Below, piece after piece: positions 46,430 through 58,876 of a stretch of 64,000 nt of DNA. Position 1 is the first letter of the stretch; each line of letters opens with the position of its first letter. The DNA lies in contig CM057461.1 of assembly GCA_030035585.1 (NCBI GenBank), positions 170,573,624 to 170,637,623 of the forward strand. The letters run 5' to 3'. The position numbers and the translations under genes are program-made. The DNA is from Dugong dugon. Its lineage: Eukaryota; Chordata; Mammalia; Sirenia; Dugongidae. Under the pieces are notes generated by a model. The model made no database searches. It was not told the origin of the DNA and saw nothing but the letters and a program-made list of their open reading frames with translations.

Positions 46430-47547
46430 GAAGGAGCTGTTCTGTTTGGCTGGGGAACTAGGAAGAAATGTAGTGAGAGATAAGGTGGAAGAGACTGGAG
46501 GAAGCTGATTGTAGAGTTCCTGGAATTGCTTTTCTTTGAATCCCTAAACTTTAGTCCCCAGCACCTCTCATTTCACTCCTAATTACATACCTCCTTGTCT
46601 TTGTTATCTTATTGCTTTATCTGTGTTTCAGAATGGAAGCTCCCCGAGGTGCCCAGATGTGAAGTGCCTGTCCAAGCTACCACAGTTAGTGGTAGGCCTG
46701 AACTAGAATCCAAGCTTACCTTCCAGGTTACCTTGACTCTTATTTTTGAAACAAGAGGAAAGTCAGTGGTGCTGCTCCTTCAGTGCTGTAATCAGAGAAG
46801 GAGCAGCATTCTTTGAGGAACAGCCAAGCCTTCCTACTCAGGCCTTTGCTGTAGTTCACGTCCAACGTCTTATCCCCCGCCCCACCCCTTCCTTCCCTTC
46901 TCACAGTTGCCAAACCATCTCCCTTCCAAGACCACGCTTTCAGGAGCAAGGAAAGAAAAACAACGGTAAGTCATTCTGATAAAATAAGAGCTAATAGATC
47001 CAGGCAAAAATACTGTAATCAGAGCCACAGACACTCACTCCACAGGAAGGGGAAATCTGTAAAATAATAACGTTCACATCCTCCTCTCTTTTTCTCTCCC
47101 CTTACTCCCCCTTCCCCCAAGTTCTACTTTGAGCAGTATATTTTTCTGACTCGACAACGTTTAATATCTTGTCAGAGGCAGGGACACAGAGAAAAAATAT
47201 TACTACCTATAAAAAAAACGGAAAACTTTCATGGAAGGGACTTAGAATTTTGAGACTTGCATTGGAGTTGGCAGCAGGAAAATCTAACACTCTCTAGAAA
47301 CAATGATTTCAGCTTTAGGTCACTTGGACAATCCAGCCTTCCTATACTGCCTTAAGAATGTGTCTTAGCCTCTTTCTCCCCCCAACTTGAAGTCACATGA
47401 AGGAAGTTTCATTCATTCATTCATTCAGTATTCAGTGAGTATCCTTTACTATTTACAGGGAACTTGAAGAGCTACAAAGTGAAGAGACAGCGAGCTCTCT
47501 TGGCCTCTAGGAGATAACAGTGCACTAGGGAAGAAGTAATTATGGAG
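46430..47547. other. Repeat-poor intergenic stretch
   Basis: No gene recognised; a short (CATT)n run at 47410-47428. Confidence 0.45.
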
Positions 47548-47752
47548 TCCACGGGTGGGGCAAACTGTTAACACGCACAGCTAACTGAAATGCTGGAGGT
47601 TTGAGTCCACCCAGATGCTCCTTGGAAGAAAGGTCTGGTGATCTACTTCTGAAAAATCAGCCATTGAAAACCCTATGGAGCACAGCTCTACCCTAACACA
47701 CAGGGGGTCATTATGAGTTAAAACTGACTTGAAGGTAACTGTTTGGTTTGGG
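47548..47752 (+). mobile_element. AfroSINE, divergent subfamily
   Basis: 'gtccacgggtggggcaaact', 'aaaaatcagccattgaaaac', 'atgagttaaaactgacttga'. Confidence 0.88.
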
Positions 47753-47902
47753 TGTATGGGGCACTGTGGATGGTGATAATAGCCTCAACAGAATTGTCAC
47801 ACAGCCTTCTTCTGCGCCTCTCTCTGTGGAGGGTCCTGGGTTGAAATCTCACCAGGAAATCTCCCCTCCACAAGCACTAAAGGGCACCTCCTGTGCCCTC
47901 AC

Positions 47903-48021
47903 TTTTTTTTGTTTGTTTGTTTATTGTTGTAGTTTAAGTGAAAGTTTACATTTCAAGTTAGTCTCTTATACAAAAATTTATACATACTTTGTTATGTGAC
48001 CCTAATTGCTCTCCCTGTACT
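47903..48021 (-). mobile_element. Short L1 3' end
   Basis: A T-rich head, then 'gtttaagtgaaagtttacat' to 'gctctccctgtact'. Likely duplication 'tcctgtgccctcac' / 'gcctgcaccctcct' (47889-47902, 48022-48035). Confidence 0.85.
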
Positions 48022-48439
48022 GCCTGCACCCTCCTTGATCTTTCACACAGTACGTTCCACTTTTGCCCCCTGGCTCACCCCACTTGAGAACTCAGGTATT
48101 ATCAGCATGTGAAATCTGGACTTGGATCTCCTGCCCTGCTGGATTGTGGAGGAAGGGAGAAGAGGTGCTGAAGACAGGAAATTCATCCCGGACTAGTTCT
48201 AGGTAAACTGTAATCTGCAACCTGCAGACTAGACAGATAACTTTCCAGAGCTATACTAGTCACTAGTTCATTCTTTCCTAGCTACTTCCAGAAAGCCATG
48301 GTGATGTACACTGTCTTTTCCTCACTGTTGCTCAGCAAGGAGGATGCTAACTGTATTTCTCCATCTCAAATCTGGGCAAGGGGTCTGGTAACAACCCATC
48401 TACATTCTTGATGCCTCAACCTGAAAACATTCACTCCAA

Positions 48440-48590
48440 CCTTCCATCTTTTTAGCATTATTAATCTTCTTTTACAGATGAGGAAACTAGGACCCAGAGT
48501 GATTGATTTACCCAAAGACACAGAGAGGTTAAGTAACTTGCTCAGGGTCACACAGCTAGAACACGGCTCTAGAATCTGTGCTCCACTACA
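48440..48590 (-). mobile_element. MIR-type SINE
   Basis: Antisense: 'ttttacagatgaggaaacta', 'gttaagtaacttgctcaggg', 'tcacacagctagaacacgg'. Confidence 0.75.
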
Positions 48591-48922
48591 CTGAATGGCT
48601 TCTCTATGGCAAAGGTACCAAAATGTCTCAAGCAATTCCAGGTTTTGTGGTCTATAGGGCCAGAGCAGATCTGAAATTTACTCAACAAACACGTGTTGAG
48701 TGCCAGCCACTGTACTGGGCACTGGGAGCCAATGATGAGAAACATGTGCTCCCTGAGGTCATGGGGTTTGTCCTCTAGGGGTGGTGGTTGGGAGGGACAG
48801 GTGTGGGGATGGGCAGCATTCCAAGTGGAGAAGTGCCAAGAAGGAGAAAACACGGTGCTCTGAAGAGCATACACGGGACTGGTTTTATAATTAACAAAGA
48901 ATTGCAATAGTGAGCAATCTGA

Positions 48923-49627
48923 TTTTTATTTTTATTTTGGGAGGCTTTATTACTTTGACACACTCTTCCTTCAGAACAGCTGCAGGTGTAATTAGCAATG
49001 GAGATTCTTCTCATGGGGCAACTGAATGTAGCATGTTCCAGGATATGATTTTTTTTTAAATTTTTTAAATTGTACTTTAGATGAAGGTTTACAGAGCAAA
49101 CCAGTTTCTCATTAAATAATTAATACACATATTGTTTTGTGACATTGGTTGCCAACCTCATGACATGTCAACACTCTCCCTTTCTCAACCTTGGGTTCCC
49201 TATTACCAGCTTTCCTGTCCCCTCCTGCCTTCTTGTCCTTGCCCGTGGGCTGGTGTGCCCATTTAGTCTCATTTTGTTTTATGGGCCTGTCTAATCTTTG
49301 GCTGAGTGAACCTCAGGAGCGACTTCATTACTGAGCTAAAAGGATGTCTGGGGGCCATACTCTCGGGGTTTCTCCAGTCTCTGTCAGACCAGTAAGTCTG
49401 GTCTTTTTTTTTTTTAAATGAGTTGAAATTTTGTTCTACACTTTTCTCCAGCTCTGTCTGGGACCCTCTATTGTGATCCCTGTCAAAACAATCTGTGGTG
49501 GTACCATCTAGCCGAGTACCATCTAGTTGTGCTGGACTCAGTCTGATGGAGGCTATGGTAGTTGTGATCCATTAGTCTTTTGGACTAATCTTTCCTCTGT
49601 GTTGTAGGTTTTCTTCATTCTCCCTTG
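48923..49627 (-). mobile_element. Truncated L1 with a 3'-transduced segment
   Basis: On the - strand: L1 3' UTR (49627 to about 49060), a first A tail (about 49059-49050), about 105 bp of non-L1 sequence containing AATAAA (TTTATT at 48946-48951), then a second A-rich tail (48938-48923). The whole unit sits inside the target duplication 'agtgagcaatctgattttt' (48909-48927) / 'agtgagctatctgattttt' (49628-49646). Confidence 0.85.
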
Positions 49628-49721
49628 AGTGAGCTATCTGATTTTTAAAAGTTTATTTTGCTGTAGAAAGGGAACAATTAAAATGAAAATTTCTATCACT
49701 TATTTGATGGACAAAATTATA

Positions 49722-51801
49722 CCAGTGTATTGACCAATGGAACAGAATTGAGAACCCAGATGTGAATCCATCCACCTAGGTCACCTGATCTTCGAAGAGC
49801 CCAAAGTCCATCAAATGGGGAACAGACAGTCTTTTTAACAAATGGTGCTGGCAAAACTGGATGTCCATCTGCAAAAAAAAATGAAACAGGACCCATACCT
49901 CACACCATATACAAAAACTAATTCAAAATGTATCAAAGACCGAAATATAAAGCCAAAAACTATAAAGTTCATAGAAGAAAAAATAGGATCAATGCTAGAG
50001 GCCCTAGTGCACAGCATTAATAGAATAAAAACCATAACCAACAACACACAAACCCCAGATGATAAGCTAAACTACTGGGGTCTTCTAAAAATTAAACACT
50101 TATGCTCATCAAAAGACTTCACTAGAAGAGCAAAGAGAGAACTTACAGACTGGAAAAAAAATTTTGGACATTACAAGTCAGACAAAGGTCTAATCTCCAT
50201 ATTCTACAAGAAAATGCAACACCTCTACAACAAAAAGACAGATAATCCAATTAAAAAATGGGCAAAGGAAATGAACAGACACTTCACCTAAGAAGACATT
50301 CGAGCGGCCAACAGACACATGAGGAAATGCTCACATTCACTAGCCATTAGGGAAATGCAAAGTAAAACCACGATGAGACACCATCTCACCCAGGCATTAC
50401 TGGCACGAATCAAAAACACTGGAAATAACAAATGTTGGAGGGGCTGCGGGGAGATCAGAAGTCTTATGCACTGCTGGTGGGAATGCAAAATGATACAACC
50501 ATTTTGGAAAATGATATGGCGCTTCCTTAGAAAGCTAGAAATAGAAATACCGTACGATCCAGCAATCCCACTCCTAGGAATATATCCTAGAGAAATAAGA
50601 GCCGTCACACGAATAGACATAAGCATACCCATATTCATTGCAGCACTGTTCACAGTAGCAAAACGATGGAAACAGCCTAGATGCCCATCAACAGATGAAT
50701 GGATAAACAAACTATGGTACATACACACAGTGGAATATTATGCACTATAAAGAACAATGATGAGTCTGTGAAGCATCTCATAACATGGATGAAGCTGGAG
50801 GACATTTTGCTGACTGAAATAAGTCAATCACAAAAGGACAAATATTGTGCGAGACCTCTACTGTAAAAACTCGTGTAAAAATTCACACACAAAAAGAAAC
50901 AATCTTTGTTGGTTACAAGGGATGGGAGGAGTAGGGGGGAGGAACTAAATAGACAATAGATAAGTGGTAACTTTGGTGAAGGGTAAGACAGTACACAATA
51001 CTGGGGAAGCCAGCACAACTTGTACAAGGAAAGGTCATGGAAGCTTCATAGACACATCCAAACTCCCTGAGGGACTGAATTACTGGACAGAGGGCTGTGG
51101 GGACTGTGGTCTTGGGGGAACATCTAGCTCATTTGGCATAACACAGTTTATAAAGAAATGTTCTACATTCTACCTTGGTGAGTAGCGTCTGGGGTCTTAA
51201 AAGCCTGTGAGCGGCCATCTAAGATACTCCACTGGTCTCACCCCTTCTGGAGCAAGGGAGACTGAAGAGAACAGGATACAAAGGAAAGATTAGTCCAAGG
51301 GACTAATGGACCACAGCTACCACGCCTTCCACCAGACTGAGTACAGTACAGCTAGATGGTGCCCAGCTACCACCACTGACTGCTCTGACTGGGATCACAA
51401 CAGAGAGTCCTGAACAAAGCTGGAGAAGGATGTAGAACAAGATTCTAACTCACAAAAAAAGACCAGATTTACTGGCCTGACAGACTGGAGAAACCCCAAG
51501 AGTATGGCCCCTGGACACCCTTTTAGCTCAGAGGTGAAGTCACCCCCAGGTTCACCGTTCAGCCAAGGATTGGACAACCCCATTAAACAAAACGGGACTA
51601 ATGAGGCACAGCAGTTTGGGGTCAAAGACTAGAAGGCAGGAGAGGACAAGAAAGCTGGTAATAGGGAACCCAAGGTTGAGAAGGGACAGTGTTGACATGC
51701 CATGGGGTTGTTAACCATTGTCTTAAGGCAATACGTGTACTAACTGTTTAATGAGAAACTATTTGTTCTGTAAATCTTCCTCTAAGGTACAAAAAAAAAA
51801 A
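49722..51801 (+). mobile_element. 5'-truncated L1: ORF2 C-terminus and full 3' UTR
   Basis: ORF2 end from 'gaccaatggaacagaattga'. One open run at 49842-50291 (includes DPYLTPYTKTNSKCIKD and KSDKGLISIFYKKMQHLYN) and a second at 50319-50750 ([66 protein letters not shown]). One frameshift or stop lies between them. This holds the cysteine-rich C-terminal segment of L1 ORF2p; endonuclease and RT are missing. The 3' UTR runs 50760-51787 and ends in a 13-base A tail (51789-51801). Confidence 0.93.
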
Positions 51802-52021
51802 AATTATCTATGTGAGATCAAATTGACAACAGCAACTCAAAAGGTTTGATGGGAAGTCTAGGGGCCAGTGAGTTGAAGATAATGGGGATGGAATAATTTG
51901 GAAAAAGATACTGAGAATAGCAGCACAGCTAGAAGAATGTAATCAATGTCACTGAATTGTACATGTTGAAATTTCTGAAATGGTATATCTTTGGCTATGT
52001 ATATTCCACCCCCCCCCCCCC
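51802..52021 (+). mobile_element. Older L1 3' UTR fragment ending in a C run
   Basis: 'aatcaatgtcactgaattgt', 'acatgttgaaatttctgaaa', then 14 C at 52008-52021, followed by 'agaaaaaagg'. Confidence 0.6.
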
Positions 52022-52029
52022 AGAAAAAA

Positions 52030-52168
52030 GGTCCTCCAAGGTCAAGAAGGGAGAATGTTGACATGTCGTGGGGTTGTTAACCAATGTCATAAAACAATAT
52101 GTGTACAGACTGTTTAATGAGAAACTGTTTGTTCTGTAAACCTTCACCTAAAGTGCAATAAAAAAAAT
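52030..52168 (+). mobile_element. Short L1 3' end
   Basis: 'aaggtcaagaagggagaatg' to 'gtaaaccttcacctaaagtg', 'caataaaaaaaattt'. Confidence 0.88.
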
Positions 52169-52262
52169 TTAAAAAGAAGAAAAGAAATTACAGCAGTGTA
52201 GAAGTAATAGTCCCTTTTAATCTTTCATAGATTTAAAATATGGCCACTGTTCTGTGGGAAAA

Positions 52263-52268
52263 CACACG

Positions 52269-52304
<36 letters not shown>
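52263..52304 (+). repeat. (CA)n microsatellite
   Basis: About 20 CA units with two early CG interruptions. Confidence 0.97.
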
Positions 52305-52305
<1 letters not shown>

Positions 52306-52336
52306 TTCCTACATTTATGGTGCTTATGTTCTAGTT

Positions 52337-52535
52337 GTTGATAGGTGCTGTCCAGTTGATTTCAACTCGTAGTGATGTCACGTGACAGAGTAGAACTGCC
52401 CCGTAGAGTTTTCTAGGCTGTCATCTTTAAGGGAACAATGGCCTAGTCTTCCTCCTGCAGAGTCTCTGGGTGGGTTCAAATTGTCACTCTTTTGGTTAGA
52501 AGCTGAGCACTTAATCATTGTGCCACCAGAGCTCC
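52337..52535 (-). mobile_element. AfroSINE
   Basis: Antisense; perfect 13-bp duplication 'ttatgttctagtt' (52324-52336 and 52536-52548). Confidence 0.94.
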
Positions 52536-52548
52536 TTATGTTCTAGTT

Positions 52549-53120
52549 AGAAGCCAAAAATAAAGAAATCAACAAGTAGCTACATGATTTATCAGATGGT
52601 AAAGCAGGAGGAGGTGGAGACTGCTACGTACATAGGATGGTCAGAGAAGGCCTTCTTGGTAAAGGGACAGCAGGAAAAACTTTAAGGAAGTGAGGGAGGT
52701 ATACTGAGGCGAGCGGGCTGGGCAGAGGAACGAGAGTGGGAAGGTCCTAAGCAGAGGCTTGGCAGAGTGAGTCAAGGTCAGCCCAGAGGCCTGTTGGGCT
52801 GCCAGAAATGAAATCAAAGTTCCGGTGGAATGTGAACGTCACTGAGAGCCTTGGAATCATTATAAGGAATACTGTAGCAACACCCCATTTTAATCCCAAC
52901 ATATCATATGTGCCATTTACATTTTCTTGAAATGCATATGGTAAATATTCACCAGTAAATGAGTCTTTCCCTTGGCTTTTGTAGTCTACTTGTTGAACAT
53001 TCTTAAATGTGGTAAATGCTGTATGTTTGGGGTGGGAGGTGAAAAGGAATTTACCTGTCCCGATTACTTGGAAAAAAAAAAAAAGATACTTTCTGAGTAC
53101 AATAAAAATACAGTTCTGAA
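52549..53120. other. Intergenic, nothing identified
   Basis: No gene or named repeat recognised. Confidence 0.45.
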
Positions 53121-53124
53121 TAAA

Positions 53125-53578
53125 ATAGTTTATAAAAATGCAAAATAGTACAACCACTTTGAAAAACTAGCTGGCCAATAAAAAAAAATTAGATATACAT
53201 CTATTTTATAATCCAGCAATTGACTAGGATGAATCACATAATTCCAGATATTTACCTAAGAGAGAGAAAACATATAGCCTAAAAAGGACTTGGACATGAA
53301 TTTTTTTTGCATCTTTATTCATAATAACAATAATAATAAACCTGACAGCAGCTCAGGTGTCATCAAACTGTGGTAGTTCCATGCCATGTAATATTACCCA
53401 CCAATAAAAAGGAATGAACTAATGATACATGCAACAACACAGTTGAATCTCACGGACATCGTGTTGAGTGAAAGAAGCCAGGCACAAGGGTACACACAGC
53501 TTACGTGAAGTTCTAGAACAGGCAAAACTAACCAATGGGGATAGAAATCAGATCAGTGTTTGCTGTGGGGAGGGGTGG
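53125..53578 (+). mobile_element. Old L1 ORF2 end / 3' UTR
   Basis: 'atgcaaaatagtacaaccac', 'ataatccagcaattgactag', 'aggaatgaactaatgataca', 'gaatctcacggacatcgtgt'. Heavily mutated L1M-type. Confidence 0.75.
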
Positions 53579-53675
53579 ACAAAGTGGGGAAACTGAGGCT
53601 CAGAGAAGTTAAATAACTTGCCCAGCCCACACTGATGAAAAGAGGTGGAACAAGACTTCAAAATCTGACAGGCAT

Positions 53676-54197
53676 ACCACAACTACCACAGCCTCCACCA
53701 GACTGAGTCCAGCACAACTAGATGGTACTCGGCTACTACCACCGACTGCTCTGACAGGGATCACAACAGAGGGTCCCGGACAGAGCTGGAGAAAAATGTA
53801 GAACAAAATTCTACCTCAGATCAAAAAAAGATCAGACTTACTGGTCTGACAGAGACTGGAGAAACCCCGGATGTATAGTACCCAGATATCCTTTTAACTC
53901 AGTACTGAAGTCACTCCTGAGGTTCACCCTTCAGCCGAAGATTAGACAGGCCCATAAAACAAAACAAGGCTAAATGGGCACACCAGCCCAGGAGCAAGGA
54001 CAAGAAGGCAGGAGAGAACAGGAAAGCTGGTAATAGGGAACCCAAGGTTGAGAAAGGGAGAGTGTTGACATGTCATGAGGTTGGCAACCAATGTCACGAA
54101 ACAATATGTGTATTAATTGTTTAATGAAAAAGTGGTTTGCTCTGTAAACCTTCATCTAAAGCACAGTTAAAAAAATAAAGTGAAATTAAAAAAAAAA
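53676..54197 (+). mobile_element. 5'-truncated L1, 3' UTR only
   Basis: 'accacaactaccacagcctc' to 'tctgtaaaccttcatctaaa' and an A-rich tail. Target duplication 'atctgacaggcat' / 'atccaacaggtat' (53663-53675 and 54198-54210). Confidence 0.92.
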
Positions 54198-54210
54198 ATC
54201 CAACAGGTAT

Positions 54211-55523
54211 GAAGGGTTTAGTGACACTCCATCCTGCCTCTTTTATTTATTTGCTCTGTGGACAATGTTTGGCATGCCTGTGAATTCTCTAGCCCCTGGC
54301 TTAAACCCGTGGGCTTCCCAGGAATCCGCGGCCACCAGGAGGGAATCACAGGCTGTTTGGGGAACATTGGTGCCGAGCACTCAGCCAGAAGTTGAGCCTC
54401 AGTCTGTTTAGAAGCACAGGACCCTCCTCAATCTGCCACTGTTCTTTTATTGTCTATCAACCCCATGAGCTTCTGGTGCCAGGGTTTGCAGCTGCCCTGT
54501 CCTGCTTATCCATGTGTCCCCAGAGGCTAGAGGGGTTAGCAGTACCTGTTTGCAGATCATTAGAAACAATAATCACCTTGCCGAGTCACCTGATCTGCCT
54601 CAAAAGAAGGGTCTTGATTTTAGCAAACAGTTTAAGTGGCCTCTGTGTGAAGTGGAGGGTGGAGCAGGCCTGTGTCTGCTCAGGGAGCTTGCAGTTCTTC
54701 TGGGTGGTTGGAATTCACCAATGATCAAGCCAGACCCAAGGGCCAATTTCTGGGCCTAGGAGGGTGGGGCTCACACCCTGCTGGCTGCTTCTCCCCAGGA
54801 ATTCTGGAAATGGCTCCCTTTTATGTAGAGACTTAACACATGTCCCCACGTAGCTGTTTTGCTGGCTGAGCCAGGGGGAACAAGTAACTAGCTTGATGTT
54901 CACTTGACTAAGAACATTCACCGAACCTTTACTGTGTGCCTAAGTGCACTGTCTCCTGTAATTTTCTCAACTAACTGTTATTGTTCTTGTGGGCTCCATT
55001 TAACAGGTGAGAAGGATGAGACTTGGAGATAGCAGTGTGCAGGAGAGAAAGCTGATTGCTAAACTTTAAGGAATTTTGGAAGCCAGTTGTTAAACCTAAC
55101 CATAATTAAAAATTGAATCACTTGTGCTTATAATTAAATAAATTATATTAAAAATGAAGGCAGTGTTAAAAATTCACGACTTCCTAATTATTTTCCTACA
55201 TTTCACTAGCATCTATAATCTGTGGGTCATTTACAGCTACTGTATCTGTTTGGTGGAAATACTGTGTTACGGTGTGTTACTACACTCCTTTTTCTAACTC
55301 CACATTCAGTGAATTCAAGTTGGTAGCTTGAAATTGGCCATGGTGAGGATATTTACACCACAGAAATTGACAAGTGCTACAAATAAGAACTTTTATTTTT
55401 TTCCCACAGAGAGCTGATTGTTAACCATTTACCAGTACCTCAGTGCTTAGCGAGGTTAACTAACTTGACAAGGTCACAGGTCTTGTGGCGGAGCCAAGCA
55501 GGCAGCAGCTGGACTCCAGAGAA
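54211..55523. other. Repeat-poor intergenic stretch
   Basis: No gene recognised; a MIR-like piece near 54920-55030. The part 54240-54900 is GC-richer and lacks young repeats. Confidence 0.45.
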
Positions 55524-55735
55524 CTAAAAAACAGTTGCCATGGAGTTGACTCAGACTCATGGTGATTCCATGTGTGTCAGAGTAGACCTGTGCTCCATAG
55601 GGTTTTCAATGGCTGATTTTTTGAAAGTAGATTTCCAGGCTTTTCTTCTGAGGAGACTCTGAGTGGACACAAACCTCCAGTTTTTTGGTTAGCAGCTGAT
55701 TGTGTTAACCGTTTGTACCATCTGGGGAGTCCCCA
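55524..55735 (-). mobile_element. AfroSINE, diverged
   Basis: Antisense: 'gttgccatggagttgactca' to 'ccgtttgtaccatctgggga'. Same variant as 62048. Confidence 0.87.
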
Positions 55736-55764
55736 GAGAGATTATTACCTCTTAAAAACTAACT

Positions 55765-56213
55765 AAGGTGCGCCTGACCCAAGCCATGGTATTTCCAGTT
55801 GCCTCATACGCATGTGAAAGCAGGACAATGAAAAAGGAAAATAGAAGAATTGATGCCTTTGAATTATGGTGTTGACGAAGAATGTTGAATATACTACGGA
55901 CTGCCAGAAGAATGAATAAGTCTGTCTTGGAAGAAGAACAGCGAGATTGCTCCTTGGAAGTGAGGATGGCGAGACTTTGTCTCATGTGCTTTGGACATGT
56001 CATCAGGAGGGACCAGTCCCTGGAGAAAAACATCGTGTTTGGTCAAGCAGAGGGTCAGCGAAAAAAGAGGATGAATCGACACAGTGGTTGCAGCAATGGA
56101 CTCAAACATACCTACTATTGTGAGGATGGTGAAGGACCGGGCAACTTTTCCTTCTGTCATGCATGAAGTCACTATGAGTCGGAGCCGACTTCAGGACACC
56201 TAACAACAAGTTT
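55765..56213 (+). mobile_element. RTE 3' end (5' truncated)
   Basis: 'tgcgcctgacccaagccatg', encodes ARRMNKSVLEEEQRDCSLEV, MCFGHVIRRDQSLEKNIVFG; ends 'cttcaggacacctaacaaca'. C-terminus of RTE polyprotein plus tail. Confidence 0.9.
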
Positions 56214-56514
56214 ATTGCAAGGAAATAAAAGAGTTGAAGGCGGATTAAAGGTTAAAGATTAAAAGAGACTAAAAGGCATATCACTCAGTCACACTACATG
56301 CACCTTATGTGGATTCCAGTAAAATAAACAAACTGTAAAAATCGTTGTGCTATTTATGAAGTATTTGGAAATTTGAGTACTCACTAGATATTTGCTGATA
56401 TTAGTGACTTATCATGATTTTTTAAGGTACGATAATGGTATTATCTTTTAGAGCACTGAATGTAATATAGCAGATGAAATGATATGATGTCTAGGATTGG
56501 TTTTAATAATACAA

Positions 56515-56687
56515 GATGGGCAGCGTTGGCATCACCTGGGAGCTTATTAAAAATGCAAATTCAGTGTAGATTCTCAGGTCCCCCTTAGAATTACTGAATC
56601 AAGGACTCTGAGATGGGGCCCAGCAATCTGGGTTTTAACAAGTGCCCTGGTGATTCTGATGCACAGTAAAGTTTGAGAACCTGTGGA
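56515..56687 (+). mobile_element. MER5A hAT MITE
   Basis: 'ttggcatcacctgggagctt', 'gcccagcaatctgggtttta', 'ggtgattctgatgcacagta', 'aagtttgagaacctg'. Confidence 0.88.
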
Positions 56688-56784
56688 TGAATCCATCATC
56701 ATGAATTGATAGTTGTTGAGGCTGGGTGACAGGTACATAGCACGGGGGAATTTATGTGTATGTTTGAAATGTCCTATACAGTAA

Positions 56785-56958
56785 CAACAACAACAACAAC
56801 AAAAAAAACCGTTGCCATCAAGTAGATTCTGACTCATAGCGACCCTATAAGACAGAGTAGAACTGCCCTATAAGGTTTCCGAAGAGTGGCTAGTGGATTC
56901 CAACTGCTGACCTTTTGGTTAGCAGCCTGAGCTCTTAAATCACTTTGCCACCAGGGAT
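56785..56958 (-). mobile_element. AfroSINE, short type
   Basis: Antisense with (CAA)n end; duplication 'ctatacagtaa' / 'ctgtacagtaa' (56774-56784 and 56959-56969). Confidence 0.93.
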
Positions 56959-57162
56959 CTGTACAGTAATAAGAAGTTAAAAATATAATTAAGCACATGG
57001 GACTGAATGGAGTGTAAGTATGTCACCGGGGAGGGGTCACTGCTGAACAGCCTCAGGATACAGAGCGAAAAGACTACATTCTCTTGATTGCCCTTCAGCA
57101 GGGCATTGCATTAGTGCATGCCTCTTAATTGTCTTTTGACTAAAAATTGCAATAGCTGTATT

Positions 57163-57369
57163 GTTGTTGTTGGGGTGCTATCAAGTGGATTCTGACTCAT
57201 AGTGACCCCATGTAACACAGTAAAACTGCCCTACAGGGTTTTCTTAGCTGTACTCTTAAAGGAAGCAGATCACCAGGTCTTTCTCCCACAGAGCTGCTGG
57301 GTGGGTTCAAACCGCCAACCTTTCATTTAGCAGCTAAGTGCTTAACCATTTGCACCACCAAGTCTCCCT
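57163..57369 (-). mobile_element. AfroSINE
   Basis: Antisense: 'gctatcaagtggattctgac' to 'aaccatttgcaccaccaagt'. Confidence 0.9.
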
Positions 57370-58550
57370 AATGGCTACATTAGCTACTGACTGTAACAGG
57401 CCAGCTCTCCCTACCCTAACTCCTTAGTCCTCTCTGATTTGCCACGCCCCTGCATTTGGGGTGCTGAGTTGTTTTCATAGGATTAGATCCCTGAACCTAA
57501 AATCTCTTGGAGGAGCAAGGATTTTGATTTCCAACTTCCACCGAAAGTTGTGAGATTGTAAAATATGCCACCCACTAGACCTGCTTTATCAGCTGTAGAC
57601 ATGAGGCAATTAATGAATTGTACGCAGCCTCTCACCTTAACTTCTGGCCCATTGTATGCTGGTTTACTTAGCAGATAGGACCTAAGAGCCTGTAACTATT
57701 TACCTCTCTCAGGAGGGGCTGTCCTGGGCAGATTAATTCCTTAGCTGGTGTTTGAAAAGCAGCAGGAAACTAGAGAACACATTAGACATGTTTTTATTTT
57801 TATTTATTTTTATTTAAAAGGTGCTGAAAGGAGACGCTTTGCCTTGGCCTGAACTCAGATACAAGTTATGTTCTGTGGTTGTGGGCACCCCCCCTTCTCC
57901 CCAGCCCACTTTTTCTCATTTCCGCTGCTTCCCCTCAACAGAAGACTCTTTGGATCTTGTCTCAGAAGATGGAAAATGATCTGTATGTACATCAGACTGG
58001 ATATTTGAGGATTTTTTTTGTTTAAATGCGGCAAGTTGCCTGGTCCTCCGCTTTCCCCGGCTATCCTCTGACCCCATCTCCGAGCAGCTGGCCCTTCTTT
58101 CGTCCTTCCGTGCCCTCTCCTCTTCCCTTTTCTTCAAAATAAACCCTAAGAGACTTTCTCAAGAAATAGCAAGGGCAACTCTTCTAGAAACTCTACCTCC
58201 CAAAAATCTGGAGAGGGGAGAAGAAAAGGAATGATGATTTAGTTATACAGAAAGGAAAACAGATTATGGAAAAGATCATTAGAGGGAGAAAAAAGGACAA
58301 TTGAATGCTGCCTCATAGTTTTCAAATATTACTCCTAGAACACAATTTAAATGTTCTCTCTACATGGCTGGAGGTGAAATGCAGATTCTCAGGCCACACT
58401 CCAAACCAAATGAATTACAATTTCTGGGGATAGACTCTGGGAATCTGTATTTTTCATTTGATTGCCCACTAAGGTTTGAGAACAACTGACCCAGTGGCTA
58501 AAGACTTAAAGTCCTATTTATTGAATGCCTGCTAAATGCCAGGTACTACG
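57370..58550. other. Intergenic stretch with a MER5-like remnant
   Basis: A MER5-like piece at about 58362-58492 ('tgcagattctcaggccacac', 'taaggtttgagaacaactg'). A T/A-rich run at 57790-57820. No gene recognised. Confidence 0.5.
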
Positions 58551-58551
58551 T

Positions 58552-58594
58552 AAGCCTCTATGAGTTGCAACTGACTGAATGGCAATGGGTTTTT
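58552..58594 (+). mobile_element. AfroSINE tail fragment
   Basis: 'ctatgagttgcaactgactg', 'aatggcaatgggtttttta'. Only the last 40 bp of the SINE. Confidence 0.7.
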
Positions 58595-58599
58595 TACTG

Positions 58600-58876
58600 G
58601 TGTGAGGGAGAGAAGCAAGGATGGCTTCATCTCACATACTCTGGACATGTTATGAAGAGCAATCAGTCCCTGAAGACGGACATCATGCTTGGTAGAGAGT
58701 GAGCGGAAAACAGGAAGACCCTCAGTGAGATGGACTGACACAGTGGCCAGAACAATGAGCTCAAGCATAACAGCGATTGTGAGGATGGCATAGGACTGGG
58801 CTGTGTTTCGTCCTGTTGTGCATGGGATCGCTATGAGTTGGAACTGACTCCACGGCACCTAACAACAACAACAAAA
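58600..58876 (+). mobile_element. RTE 3' end
   Basis: 'tcatctcacatactctggac', 'cctcagtgagatggactgac', 'atcgctatgagttggaactg', ends 'cctaacaacaacaac'. Confidence 0.9.

Noticed and set aside
49842..50750. Two adjacent open frames resembling a gene
   Set aside because: Recognisable C-terminal segment of L1 ORF2, 5' truncated.
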